This document shows, one piece after another, positions 7,794-14,931 of a stretch of 42,559 bases of DNA. The notes beneath the pieces are model-generated. The model had not been told where the DNA came from. It was given only the letters and a program-made list of their open reading frames with translations, and made no database searches. Numbering within the stretch: the first letter of the stretch is position 1; every line of letters starts with the position of its first letter. Origin of the DNA: an uncultured Blautia sp. (lineage in GTDB: Bacteria; Bacillota; Clostridia; Lachnospirales; Lachnospiraceae); contig CAKRRX010000005.1 of the NCBI GenBank assembly GCA_934394595.1, forward strand, positions 1 through 42,559. The letters run 5' to 3'. A program made the position numbers and the translations under genes.

Positions 7794-10037
7794 TCATTCC
7801 AGGCCTGCCTCTTCGTTGGTCAGGCCTTCACTTGTCATATTGTTGTCCTCTATTGGATCTGTGTTATCATCCGGCGGGCCAGGCACATTGGTGTCTGAGA
7901 TTCCTTCCGGAAGCCCATCTCCACTGGAGCCGTAGGCAATATCAGTTCCCTCCAGATTGGTGGATTTGATATATTCCCCGTTTTCATCTATCTGATAGCT
8001 TCCGTCACTGTTCAGAAGATAGCCGTTGTCATCAATCCGGTTCCCGTCCCAGTCTATGCGGTTGCCCTGGTCATCTACCAGATTTCCATTCTCGTCGATC
8101 TGTCCATAATTGGTATTTTTCACATGTCCGTCAAAGCCCTCCCACAGCTCTGTGGTAGGAATGGTTCCATCTGTAGACTCATCTGGCTGAACATTCATAT
8201 AAGGCAAAAGTTCGGAAAGAATTGCCTGTGCCACAAACTGCGGATAACTGCTGCTTGCCTGATCCTCTACATCAGGCTCGTCAACAACCACGTAGATCAG
8301 CACCTTTGGATCCTCTACCGGCGCAAATCCGATAAAGGAAACCACATATTTTCCATTTCCACGTGGGAATTTCTCTGCGGTTCCGGTCTTACCTCCTGAG
8401 CTGTAGCCCTGTACTTTGGATTTCATACTGGTACCCTGCTGTACGCTGGCAGCCATGTAGCTGCGGATATCAGCAGAAATATTAGAGGAGATGGTCTGCT
8501 TTTGAAGAACCGGTGTGATATTTTTCACCAGACCACCATTGGCATCTTTTATTTTTGTCACAAGGTGGGGCTGATAATAGTAGCCGCCATTGATCACAGA
8601 ACACATGGCATTGATCTCCTGGATCATGGTACAGCTGAATCCCTGTCCGAAAGCGGAGCAGGCCAGCTCTGTCTCTTTCATGGTTTCTTTGGTATGCATG
8701 ATACCGTAGCCTTCATTTGGAAGGTCGATTCCGGTTCTGCTGCCAAAGTTAAAGGTACTCTGGGCTCTCAGGAAATTATCCACTCCCATGGCAGCACCGA
8801 TCTGCATCATGGCATCATTGCAGGAGTTCGCAATTACCTCTGCCAATGTCTCTGTTCCGTGGCCATCCACATTTGCACACTTGATGGTGGTAATATTTCC
8901 CGGCACACCAAAGTTCTGAAATCCATCACAGTAAAAAGTGTCTGTGGTGGAAATTTTTCCCTGCTCCAGGGCTGCCGCCATAACAATAGGCTTTACAACT
9001 GATCCCGGCTCATAGATATCGGTTACGCAAAAATTATTCCACATGGAAGTCAAGGCGTCCATCATATCCTCATCATTCATGGCCTTGATTTCTTCCTGGG
9101 AATACAGGGAACTAAGGTCACGGGGATCATTCAGATCGTACCTGTCTCCTCCGTCCATGGCAAGGATTTCACCATTGGAGGGATTCTCCACGATCACACC
9201 TATATTCTTGGCTCCTGTAGATTCCATAAATGCATTGACCCATTTTTCCACGATCTGCTGAGTTCCAAGATCCAGGCTGAGTTCCAGGCTGTTTCCATCC
9301 TGGGCTTCTATGATGGTCTGCTCTACAGTGGAATCATCGTTCAGATAACCATACTGCCGTCCGTCTGTTCCGGTAAGGGTACTGTTGTAATAGCCCTCGA
9401 TTCCGTAATCTGCAGTATCTCTGGAAAAAGTAAATCCAAGTGTGTCGCAGGCAGTTTCATTATAAGGATATACGCGCAGATAGTCCTCCTCAAACCAGAC
9501 CCCCTGCACATTTCTTCTTTCCTCAATCTCTTTGGCAGAAAGATCCTCTGCGGAGGTATCACAGTAATCCTCAAATGCCTGCTTATCGTCCATGGATACC
9601 TGTTTTTTCAGGATCTGGTACTGGCTGTCTTTTGTGGATTCTGAGGTAAGCCTTGTGCGGATATCTCCCTCGTCGATTCCAAAAATATCTACCAGCGCTT
9701 TCACAGTGGGATCCATATAATCGGAGTCGGAATTCACTGCCTGACAGTCCAGTATAACATTATACACCTTGTTGCTCACAGCAAGTAAGTTACCATTGCT
9801 GTCATAAATGCTGCCTCGCTTGGAGGGGATCGTACGGCTTTCGTACTTCTGCTGAGCCTGGCTCAGTACCTGTTTTTTGTAGCGGTCACCACTTTTCAGG
9901 TTGATAAAGGTAATAACACCTAATAAAATGACTAAAGCTATCAATACCAGTAAAAACAGTATTGACAGCTTGTTTTTCATTATATGACTTATTTTTCTGA
10001 CTGGTTTCTTTTTATTTTTTCTTTTCGGAGTATTCAA
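7794..10037 (-). CDS. ftsI: Class B penicillin-binding protein, FtsI/PbpB-like, with Asp/Asn/Gly-rich tail
   Basis: This is the likely septal transpeptidase that works with FtsW. The 747-residue product has a basic start, a membrane anchor at about 24-46, a dimerisation domain (SKRGSIYDSNGNLLA), and a transpeptidase domain with S346-VVK, an SCN motif near residue 410 and an intact KTG box (GGKTGTAEKF). It follows ftsL by 23 bases, as pbpB does in B. subtilis. The start appears to be TTG at 10037 after GGCGGGTGAT; the first ATG (9980) would cut the basic N-terminus and lacks a ribosome site. The last 118 residues lie beyond the catalytic domain and carry short I/V-D-x-x-G-N repeats that resemble the FtsQ tail. 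No PASTA domain is visible. Confidence 0.9.
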   Translation of the reverse strand: MNTPKRKNKKKPVRKISHIMKNKLSILFLLVLIALVILLGVITFINLKSGDRYKKQVLSQAQQKYESRTIPSKRGSIYDSNGNLLAVSNKVYNVILDCQAVNSDSDYMDPTVKALVDIFGIDEGDIRTRLTSESTKDSQYQILKKQVSMDDKQAFEDYCDTSAEDLSAKEIEERRNVQGVWFEEDYLRVYPYNETACDTLGFTFSRDTADYGIEGYYNSTLTGTDGRQYGYLNDDSTVEQTIIEAQDGNSLELSLDLGTQQIVEKWVNAFMESTGAKNIGVIVENPSNGEILAMDGGDRYDLNDPRDLSSLYSQEEIKAMNDEDMMDALTSMWNNFCVTDIYEPGSVVKPIVMAAALEQGKISTTDTFYCDGFQNFGVPGNITTIKCANVDGHGTETLAEVIANSCNDAMMQIGAAMGVDNFLRAQSTFNFGSRTGIDLPNEGYGIMHTKETMKETELACSAFGQGFSCTMIQEINAMCSVINGGYYYQPHLVTKIKDANGGLVKNITPVLQKQTISSNISADIRSYMAASVQQGTSMKSKVQGYSSGGKTGTAEKFPRGNGKYVVSFIGFAPVEDPKVLIYVVVDEPDVEDQASSSYPQFVAQAILSELLPYMNVQPDESTDGTIPTTELWEGFDGHVKNTNYGQIDENGNLVDDQGNRIDWDGNRIDDNGYLLNSDGSYQIDENGEYIKSTNLEGTDIAYGSSGDGLPEGISDTNVPGPPDDNTDPIEDNNMTSEGLTNEEAGLE
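7797..8150 (-). repeat. Asp/Asn/Gly-rich tail of the first PBP with short D-x-x-G-N repeats
   Basis: Codons 630-747 encode a non-catalytic tail. It opens with LWEGFDGHVKNTNYGQIDE, which matches the FtsQ unit (W-x-G-G-Y, then GQ-x-D-x-x-GNYV) in order and spacing. It continues with NGNLVDDQGNRIDWDGNRID and several more D-x-x-G units about nine residues apart, and ends in an acidic Pro/Asn-rich stretch. Confidence 0.75.
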
Positions 10038-10060
10038 TCAATCACCCGCCTTCACGATCT

Positions 10061-10621
10061 CTACTTTTCCGTGACATCCTGATATTGCTTCACATAACTT
10101 CCACCCTCTGTGGTGTAGGTTTCTGTCTCTTCATCTGTAGGATACTTCATTCCCAGCCTGCCGATGGCAATTTTACGGATCCTTTCCAGATCCACATTGG
10201 ATGTCACCTGGCTTTCGTAGGCATCGTTGTCTTCCTTCAATTCCGCCAACTGTGTCTCAAGTGATGCAACCTGGCTTCTTTTGCTGGTGCATTCTGTCTT
10301 AAGACGCAGATAATTGATGCTGCACAAAACGATCATAATACCCATGACAGCAAGAAAAACAGCAAAATTCCGATTCATGCTATTTGCCTTTGCACGGTTT
10401 CGCTGTACTTCCCTGCTGAGGACCCGGCTCCCCTGCTGGATCGTTCTCTGTCTGGGGCCTGTGGAGGGCTTCGCCCTCTTTACTCTGACAGAATGTTCCG
10501 GCTGACGATATTCTCTTTTTGCAGGGACTTCCTGCAGTTTTCTTACAGTATTTCCATCCACGTACATATTTTCGGTACGTCTGCCTCTTCCTTGGGTTGT
10601 ACGTCTTCCTGAATTCGCCAT
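10061..10621 (-). CDS. ftsL: Cell division protein FtsL-like
   Basis: FtsL is a small bitopic divisome protein that forms a coiled coil with a partner (DivIC/FtsB) and activates FtsWI. The product of about 186 residues has a long basic cytoplasmic region (about 85 residues, rich in Arg, Lys and Gln), one membrane segment near 87-106, and a coiled coil near 112-140. It is longer than a typical FtsL (about 120 residues) because of the N-terminal region. Identity rests on topology and on its place between rsmH and the PBP. Two adjacent ATG codons exist (10624 and 10621); GAAGGG is better spaced for the second. Confidence 0.8.
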   Translation of the reverse strand: MANSGRRTTQGRGRRTENMYVDGNTVRKLQEVPAKREYRQPEHSVRVKRAKPSTGPRQRTIQQGSRVLSREVQRNRAKANSMNRNFAVFLAVMGIMIVLCSINYLRLKTECTSKRSQVASLETQLAELKEDNDAYESQVTSNVDLERIRKIAIGRLGMKYPTDEETETYTTEGGSYVKQYQDVTEK

Positions 10622-10636
10622 CATTTACCCTTCTTT

Positions 10637-11569
10637 TTACATTCTCTCAAATATTCTGAGCTTGGCACTCTTGGAACGTGGGTTTTCTTCCATTTCTTCA
10701 GCACTTGGAAGGATTGGCTTCCTTGTGATGACTCTCCCCTTGGATTTCTTCCCACATACACATACCGGAAAATCCGGAGGACAGGTGCAGGGATTCTCAT
10801 TCTTGCGGAAAATGGTCTTCACGATCCTGTCTTCCAGGGAATGGAATGTAATGATACACAGTCTTCCCCCTTCATCCAGCAGATCGATCATCCCGTCAAG
10901 GGAATCTCTTAGCACATCCAACTCACGATTCAGTTCAATACGAATAGCCTGAAAAGTCCGCTTGGCAGGATGTCCGCCTGTAGCCTGTATCTTCATGGGA
11001 ATCGCTTCCCTTATGATCTGTGTCAGCTGTCCTGTGGTAGTAATAGGTGCTTTTTGTCTGGCTGCCACAATGTGTTTCGCTATATTTTTTGCAAATTTAT
11101 CTTCTCCGTAATCACGGATGATCCTGTATAATTCTTTTTCTTCGTAACCGTTTACAATGTCACTGGCGGTCTGTGTCTGTCTCTGATCCATACGCATGTC
11201 AAGAGGTGCATCTACCCGGTAGGTAAATCCCCGCTCCTCATTGTCAAGCTGATAGGAGGATACTCCAAGATCCAGCACGATACCATCTACCTTATGGATT
11301 CCTCTGGCAGCTAGCTCCTGAGCCATGTAACAATAATTGCTGCGAATGATTGTCACCTGGTCAAAGGCGGCAAGCCGTTCACTCGCAGCAATTATCGCAT
11401 CCTGGTCTTGATCTATACCAATAAATCTCCCCTTGGCAGAAAGTTTCCTGCATACCTCTATGGCATGTCCCGCGCCGCCTAAAGTGCCATCCACATAGAT
11501 TCCATCCGGCTTTACCCTTAAGCCGTCTATGGTCTCTTCCAGTAATACAGATTTGTGTTTAAATTCCAT
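10637..11569 (-). CDS. rsmH: 16S rRNA (cytosine(1402)-N(4))-methyltransferase RsmH (MraW)
   Basis: RsmH methylates N4 of C1402 in the 16S rRNA decoding site using S-adenosylmethionine. The 310-residue product has the expected length, with [13 protein letters not shown] at the start, the SAM-binding [24 protein letters not shown], and the C-terminal [15 protein letters not shown]. Near the C-terminus there is a Cys cluster ([18 protein letters not shown]), common in clostridial members. It follows mraZ by 35 bases. Confidence 0.95.
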   Translation of the reverse strand: MEFKHKSVLLEETIDGLRVKPDGIYVDGTLGGAGHAIEVCRKLSAKGRFIGIDQDQDAIIAASERLAAFDQVTIIRSNYCYMAQELAARGIHKVDGIVLDLGVSSYQLDNEERGFTYRVDAPLDMRMDQRQTQTASDIVNGYEEKELYRIIRDYGEDKFAKNIAKHIVAARQKAPITTTGQLTQIIREAIPMKIQATGGHPAKRTFQAIRIELNRELDVLRDSLDGMIDLLDEGGRLCIITFHSLEDRIVKTIFRKNENPCTCPPDFPVCVCGKKSKGRVITRKPILPSAEEMEENPRSKSAKLRIFERM

Positions 11570-11604
11570 TTCCGTCTCCTGTCGGGATTACTGTTTTCCT
11601 GTAC

Positions 11605-12036
11605 TTAAATGACGATTCCCATGCTTTCCATGCTGGCAGCAATGCTGTCCATATCGTCATAGTCGCAGTTTTCACTCCATTTCTCTTTGCTCCAGACTTC
11701 CACTCTGTTCAGATTTCCAGTGAGTACCACGTCTTTCTCCAGACCGGCGAATTCTCTCAACGTCTGTGGTACGAGAATCCTCCCCTGCCTGTCCAGTTCA
11801 CACATGGTAGCGCCTGCTACAAAGAATCGTGAAAAGGCTCTTGCGTCTTTATTTGTAAGTGGTAATGCTCTGAGCTTCTCTTCAAAGGCTTCCCACTCAT
11901 CCATGGGATAAATGGAAAGACAACCATCAAGCCCCTTAGTCAGTACGAACTCTTCCCCTAAGAGTTCCCTGAATTTCGAGGGAATAATCAGACGCCCCTT
12001 CGCGTCGATCGTATGATTGTACTCGCCCATGAACAT
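11605..12036 (-). CDS. mraZ: Transcriptional regulator MraZ
   Basis: MraZ is an AbrB-like ring-forming DNA-binding protein that controls its own dcw operon. The 143-residue product has the two tandem SpoVT/AbrB-like domains with their paired motifs, [17 protein letters not shown] near the start and [17 protein letters not shown] in the second half. I begin it at the ATG at 12036 (MFMGEYNH, as in B. subtilis), seven bases after AGGTGAG; a GTG three codons upstream is less likely. The leader contains five phased boxes matching known MraZ operators, which implies autoregulation. Confidence 0.95.
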   Translation of the reverse strand: MFMGEYNHTIDAKGRLIIPSKFRELLGEEFVLTKGLDGCLSIYPMDEWEAFEEKLRALPLTNKDARAFSRFFVAGATMCELDRQGRILVPQTLREFAGLEKDVVLTGNLNRVEVWSKEKWSENCDYDDMDSIAASMESMGIVI

Positions 12037-12054
12037 GTAACTCACCTACTCTCG

Positions 12055-12083
12055 TGAAATACGAATCTCCCCTTCGTATTTCA
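12055..12083 (-). promoter_or_regulatory. Perfect 11-bp hairpin in the mraZ leader
   Basis: TGAAATACGAA (12055-12065) and TTCGTATTTCA (12073-12083) form a perfect stem with a 7-base loop. It lies in the transcribed leader, about eight bases upstream of the mraZ ribosome site. No T run follows, so it does not look like a terminator. It may affect leader stability or translation, or be a protein site; the function is unknown. Confidence 0.7.
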
Positions 12084-12109
12084 TGCCGTGAAAACAAATG
12101 AAAGTTCTG

Positions 12110-12156
12110 CCACTTTATCCCCATTTGTCTCCACTTTTCTCCACTTCCTACCACTT
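12110..12156 (-). promoter_or_regulatory. MraZ operator: five phased A-A-R-T-G-G boxes
   Basis: On the minus strand the sequence AAGTGG or AAATGG occurs five times, at 12151-12156, 12141-12146, 12131-12136, 12121-12126 and 12110-12115. Spacing is 10, 10, 10 and 11 bases, so all boxes face one side of the helix. Known MraZ proteins bind tandem TGG- or AAAGTG-containing repeats about one helical turn apart at their own promoter. The array begins at the expected transcription start, so a bound MraZ ring would block RNA polymerase. Confidence 0.85.
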
Positions 12157-12164
12157 ATGGTTTT

Positions 12165-12193
12165 ATTCTAACCCATTTATATAAAAATTACAA
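12165..12193 (-). promoter_or_regulatory. Promoter of the dcw operon
   Basis: Minus-strand TTGTAA (12188-12193) and TAGAAT (12165-12170) are 17 bases apart, a good sigma-A type promoter. It lies after the lgt terminator and directly upstream of the MraZ boxes. Confidence 0.75.
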
Positions 12194-12213
12194 GTGGGAA
12201 ATTCCGGTTAAAT

Positions 12214-12261
12214 AAAAAAAGTGTATCTTCCGGCATACATTTTCATGGGGAAGATACACTT
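12214..12261 (-). terminator. Intrinsic terminator after lgt
   Basis: A perfect 13-bp stem (AAGTGTATCTTCC, 12219-12231, against 12249-12261) is followed on the minus strand by seven T residues (12214-12220). It closes the ychF-lgt unit and insulates the dcw promoter. A smaller 6-bp hairpin (about 12276-12291) lies between it and the lgt stop. Confidence 0.9.
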
Positions 12262-12332
12262 ATTTTTATGAGGATGTCTGCCTGTGCAGACAGATCCGTT
12301 TCGCTGATTTTTCGTAACGATTCAGCAGTCGG

Positions 12333-13577
12333 TCAATCTTTCTGCTGATCTTCAGGTTTTTTTGCAAATCTTCTCGGCTCGCTATAGAGCCATTCATCTT
12401 CTTTTGAAGGGAGCGTATCTGCCGGAGCAGATGCCTCCTGTGTTTCTTTTTCATCCATGGACTGAACCTGTTCTTCCTGGGAAGACAGTTCCTGCTCATT
12501 TTCCTGTACCGCTTCTTCGAAAGAATCCTGGCTTTCTGCATTTTCATGGCTTTCCGGCTCTTTCTGATCGGTTTCTTCCATTGCCGTACTTCCGGTAAGA
12601 TCCGGATTACCATCTGCAAAGGCCCGCTCCAGACGAAGTCTGTCCCTGTATTCCTCCGCTTCAGCCTCTCGCGCTGCTTTTTCCTGTGCTTCATAGTCCT
12701 GTTCTCTCCTGCGCTTTCTAAGTGCAGCCCTCTTTTTCGCCATGGAGCTTTCTACCATAGCCACAACTGTACAGATCAGGAACAATGCTGCGGAAACCAA
12801 CTGAGAAATACCTACTGTAGTTCCGGGGATCAGCAGTTTGTCAGTGCGAAGATACTCAAAGAAAAACCTTCCCAGCCCATATCCTGCCAGATATCTCAGA
12901 AATACTTCGCCGTGGAAACGCTTTTTTCTTTTCCAAACCAGCATCAACAGCAGAAGAAGCAGGCACCACATACTCTCATAAAGGAATACGGGATGCGCCT
13001 GTATATACGAAACGCCGCCTATGGTCTCAAGATTTTCCCGCATTGTCACGGTAACTTCACGGGAACGTACAGCTGATAACGGGAGCTGCATGGCAAATAT
13101 ATTGTTGGTATATTCGCCAAAAGATTCTCTGTTAAAGAAATCTCCCCACCTTCCTATTATCTGTCCGATGACGATTCCCATACTGGCAGTATCTGCCATT
13201 CGCGCAAAAGAAGTTTTCCGGATAGCACAGAATATGGCAGCGCCGATCACGCCTCCAAGTAATCCGCCATAAAATGCCAGACCGCCATTTCTGATGTTAA
13301 AGATCTGGCCCACATTCTCTTCGTATGTATTCCAGGAAAATGCCACATAATACAGTCTTGCTCCGATCACTCCTGTGATCAGTGACACAATGAACATCCC
13401 CAGATACCGATCCTGGTCTTCCCCGCAGCGCTTTGCCTCCAGCATCACAAATCCAAGTCCCAGAAGCATTCCAAGCGCAACGATAAGTCCGAAAAATGTA
13501 ATTTCAAAGCCAAATATATGAATAGATTTTCCCACATAATCCAGGTTTATCCCCAGGTTTGGAAATTGAATCGACAT
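12333..13577 (-). CDS. lgt: Prolipoprotein diacylglyceryl transferase (Lgt) with long charged C-terminal tail
   Basis: Lgt transfers diacylglycerol from phosphatidylglycerol to the lipobox Cys of prolipoproteins in the membrane. Residues 1-275 are the usual polytopic enzyme, with NGGLAFYGGLLGG, the signature IGRWGDFFNRESFGE at 141-155 (with the essential Arg), HPVFLYES and GLGRFFFEYLRTD. The 414-residue product is about 135 residues longer than normal. The extra part (about 280-414, encoded by 12336-12740) is first Arg/Lys-rich, then Glu/Gln/Ser-rich, and predicted disordered; it should be cytoplasmic, by inference from topology. The gene starts 18 bases after ychF and ends before a strong terminator. 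Confidence 0.92.
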   Translation of the reverse strand: MSIQFPNLGINLDYVGKSIHIFGFEITFFGLIVALGMLLGLGFVMLEAKRCGEDQDRYLGMFIVSLITGVIGARLYYVAFSWNTYEENVGQIFNIRNGGLAFYGGLLGGVIGAAIFCAIRKTSFARMADTASMGIVIGQIIGRWGDFFNRESFGEYTNNIFAMQLPLSAVRSREVTVTMRENLETIGGVSYIQAHPVFLYESMWCLLLLLLMLVWKRKKRFHGEVFLRYLAGYGLGRFFFEYLRTDKLLIPGTTVGISQLVSAALFLICTVVAMVESSMAKKRAALRKRRREQDYEAQEKAAREAEAEEYRDRLRLERAFADGNPDLTGSTAMEETDQKEPESHENAESQDSFEEAVQENEQELSSQEEQVQSMDEKETQEASAPADTLPSKEDEWLYSEPRRFAKKPEDQQKD

Positions 13578-13595
13578 GTTTTATCCCTCTGTCTC

Positions 13596-14693
13596 TTATA
13601 CATTAAAGCGGAACAAGATTACATCGCCGTCCTGAACGACATATTCCTTTCCTTCCATTCTCACAAGTCCCTTTTCTCTTGCCCCTGCATAGGAACCGCA
13701 ATCCAGAAGATCCTGATAATTTACCACCTCTGCCTTGATAAATCCTCTTTCAAAATCAGAATGGATCTTTCCTGCTGCCTGTGGTGCCTTGGTACCGATC
13801 TTGATGGTCCATGCTCTTGTCTCATCCTCTCCGGAAGTAAGGAAGCTCATAAGGCCAAGAAGGTGATAGCTTGCTTTTACCAGCTTCTCAAGGCCGGATT
13901 CCTTCAGTCCCAGATCCTCCAGGAACATTTTTCTCTCTTCCTCATCCAGTTCTGAGATTTCCTCCTCGATCTGGGCGCAGATTACAAAGATCTCGCTATT
14001 CTGCTCTGCGGCATATTTTCTTACTGCCTGTACATGTGAGTTATCCGCACCGTCATTTGCCAGGTCATCCTCAGCCACATTTGCGGCGTAGATCACCGGC
14101 TTCTGAGTGAGCAGATTGTAGGTGCCCATCCAGGCTTCCTCATCCTCATTTTCCAGTTCCATGGTGATGGCCATTTTGCCGTCTTCCAGCCATTTTTTGA
14201 TCTTCTCAAGGAAGTCCAGTTCTTTGGCTGCCTCTTTATCCATACGGGCAGTCTTTGTAACTTTGGCAATTCTTCTCTCCAGGATCTCAAGATCTGAGAA
14301 AATAAGTTCCAGATTGATGGTCTCAATGTCACGGATGGGATCAATGCTTCCGTCAACATGGATGACATTGCTGTCCTCAAAGCAGCGCACCACATGTACA
14401 ATAGCATCTACTTCACGGATATTTGCAAGGAACTGGTTTCCAAGTCCCTCTCCTTTGGATGCTCCCTTTACAAGTCCTGCAATATCTACAAACTCAATGA
14501 CTGCCGGTGTCACCTTCTTGGAATGATAAAAATCCCCAAGCAGTGCCAGTCTCTCATCCGGCACGGTAACAACGCCCACATTTGGGTCAATGGTACAGAA
14601 CGGATAGTTCGCAGATTCTGCACCTGCTTTTGTCAGAGAGTTAAAAAGTGTACTCTTTCCTACGTTTGGTAAACCAACGATTCCTAATTTCAT
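13596..14693 (-). CDS. ychF: Redox-regulated ATPase/GTPase YchF (OLA1 family)
   Basis: YchF is a conserved ribosome-associated P-loop NTPase that prefers ATP. The 365-residue product matches the family length and has LVGLPNVGKST-like P-loop (GIVGLPNVGKST), the G2/G3 region with FVDIAGLVKGASKGEGLGN, the altered specificity motif NVAEDD (NxxE instead of NKxD), and the C-terminal TGS domain ending in GDVILFRFNV. I start it at the ATG at 14693, after AAAGGAG at ten bases; the open frame runs 51 codons further upstream but that part is not family sequence. It has its own promoter and is co-transcribed with lgt. Confidence 0.95.
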   Translation of the reverse strand: MKLGIVGLPNVGKSTLFNSLTKAGAESANYPFCTIDPNVGVVTVPDERLALLGDFYHSKKVTPAVIEFVDIAGLVKGASKGEGLGNQFLANIREVDAIVHVVRCFEDSNVIHVDGSIDPIRDIETINLELIFSDLEILERRIAKVTKTARMDKEAAKELDFLEKIKKWLEDGKMAITMELENEDEEAWMGTYNLLTQKPVIYAANVAEDDLANDGADNSHVQAVRKYAAEQNSEIFVICAQIEEEISELDEEERKMFLEDLGLKESGLEKLVKASYHLLGLMSFLTSGEDETRAWTIKIGTKAPQAAGKIHSDFERGFIKAEVVNYQDLLDCGSYAGAREKGLVRMEGKEYVVQDGDVILFRFNV

Positions 14694-14810
14694 TTCTATG
14701 TATATCTCCTTTAAATGTATTGATTTTACAGCGTTTTCAGACACCTCCTGTAAACAGGTGGGCCATTTGGCGGGCCATTCCACAGGAATTTCCCCGTACT
14801 CTTTTTCACG

Positions 14811-14859
14811 CAAAAGAGCCCTGATACGCATTCGATTATAGCACACCGGGGCTCTTTTG
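14811..14859 (-). terminator. Long-loop hairpin between pilus operon and ychF
   Basis: CAAAAGAGCCC (14811-14821) and GGGCTCTTTTG (14849-14859) form a perfect 11-bp stem with a 27-base loop; the 3' arm ends in TTTT on the minus strand. It could terminate the pilus operon, though the loop is long and the T run is short. The ychF promoter lies inside it. Confidence 0.5.
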
Positions 14860-14863
14860 TATA
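14835..14863 (-). promoter_or_regulatory. Promoter of ychF-lgt
   Basis: Minus-strand TATACA (14858-14863) and TATAAT (14835-14840) are 17 bases apart, with an extended -10 (TGC directly before TATAAT). The -10 is perfect and the -35 is weak, as expected for an extended -10 promoter. The 13 bases CCCGGTGTGCTAT also occur at the murE promoter. Confidence 0.7.
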
Positions 14864-14931
14864 GCTTTTATCGGGTTTCGGTAATGAAATCCGGGTACCT
14901 TGACTCCGTGACCTTTTACCTTTACATCCTG

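Noticed and set aside
12266..12694. A 142-codon frame over the Lgt tail, suggesting a frameshift or separate gene
   Set aside because: It is Lys/Arg-rich shadow sequence. The Lgt frame is continuous from the enzyme core into the acidic tail, with a terminator after it.
14694..14846. N-terminal extension of YchF by 51 residues
   Set aside because: YchF begins at MKLGIVGLPNVG in the family, and a good ribosome site precedes the ATG at 14693. The upstream part overlaps the promoter.
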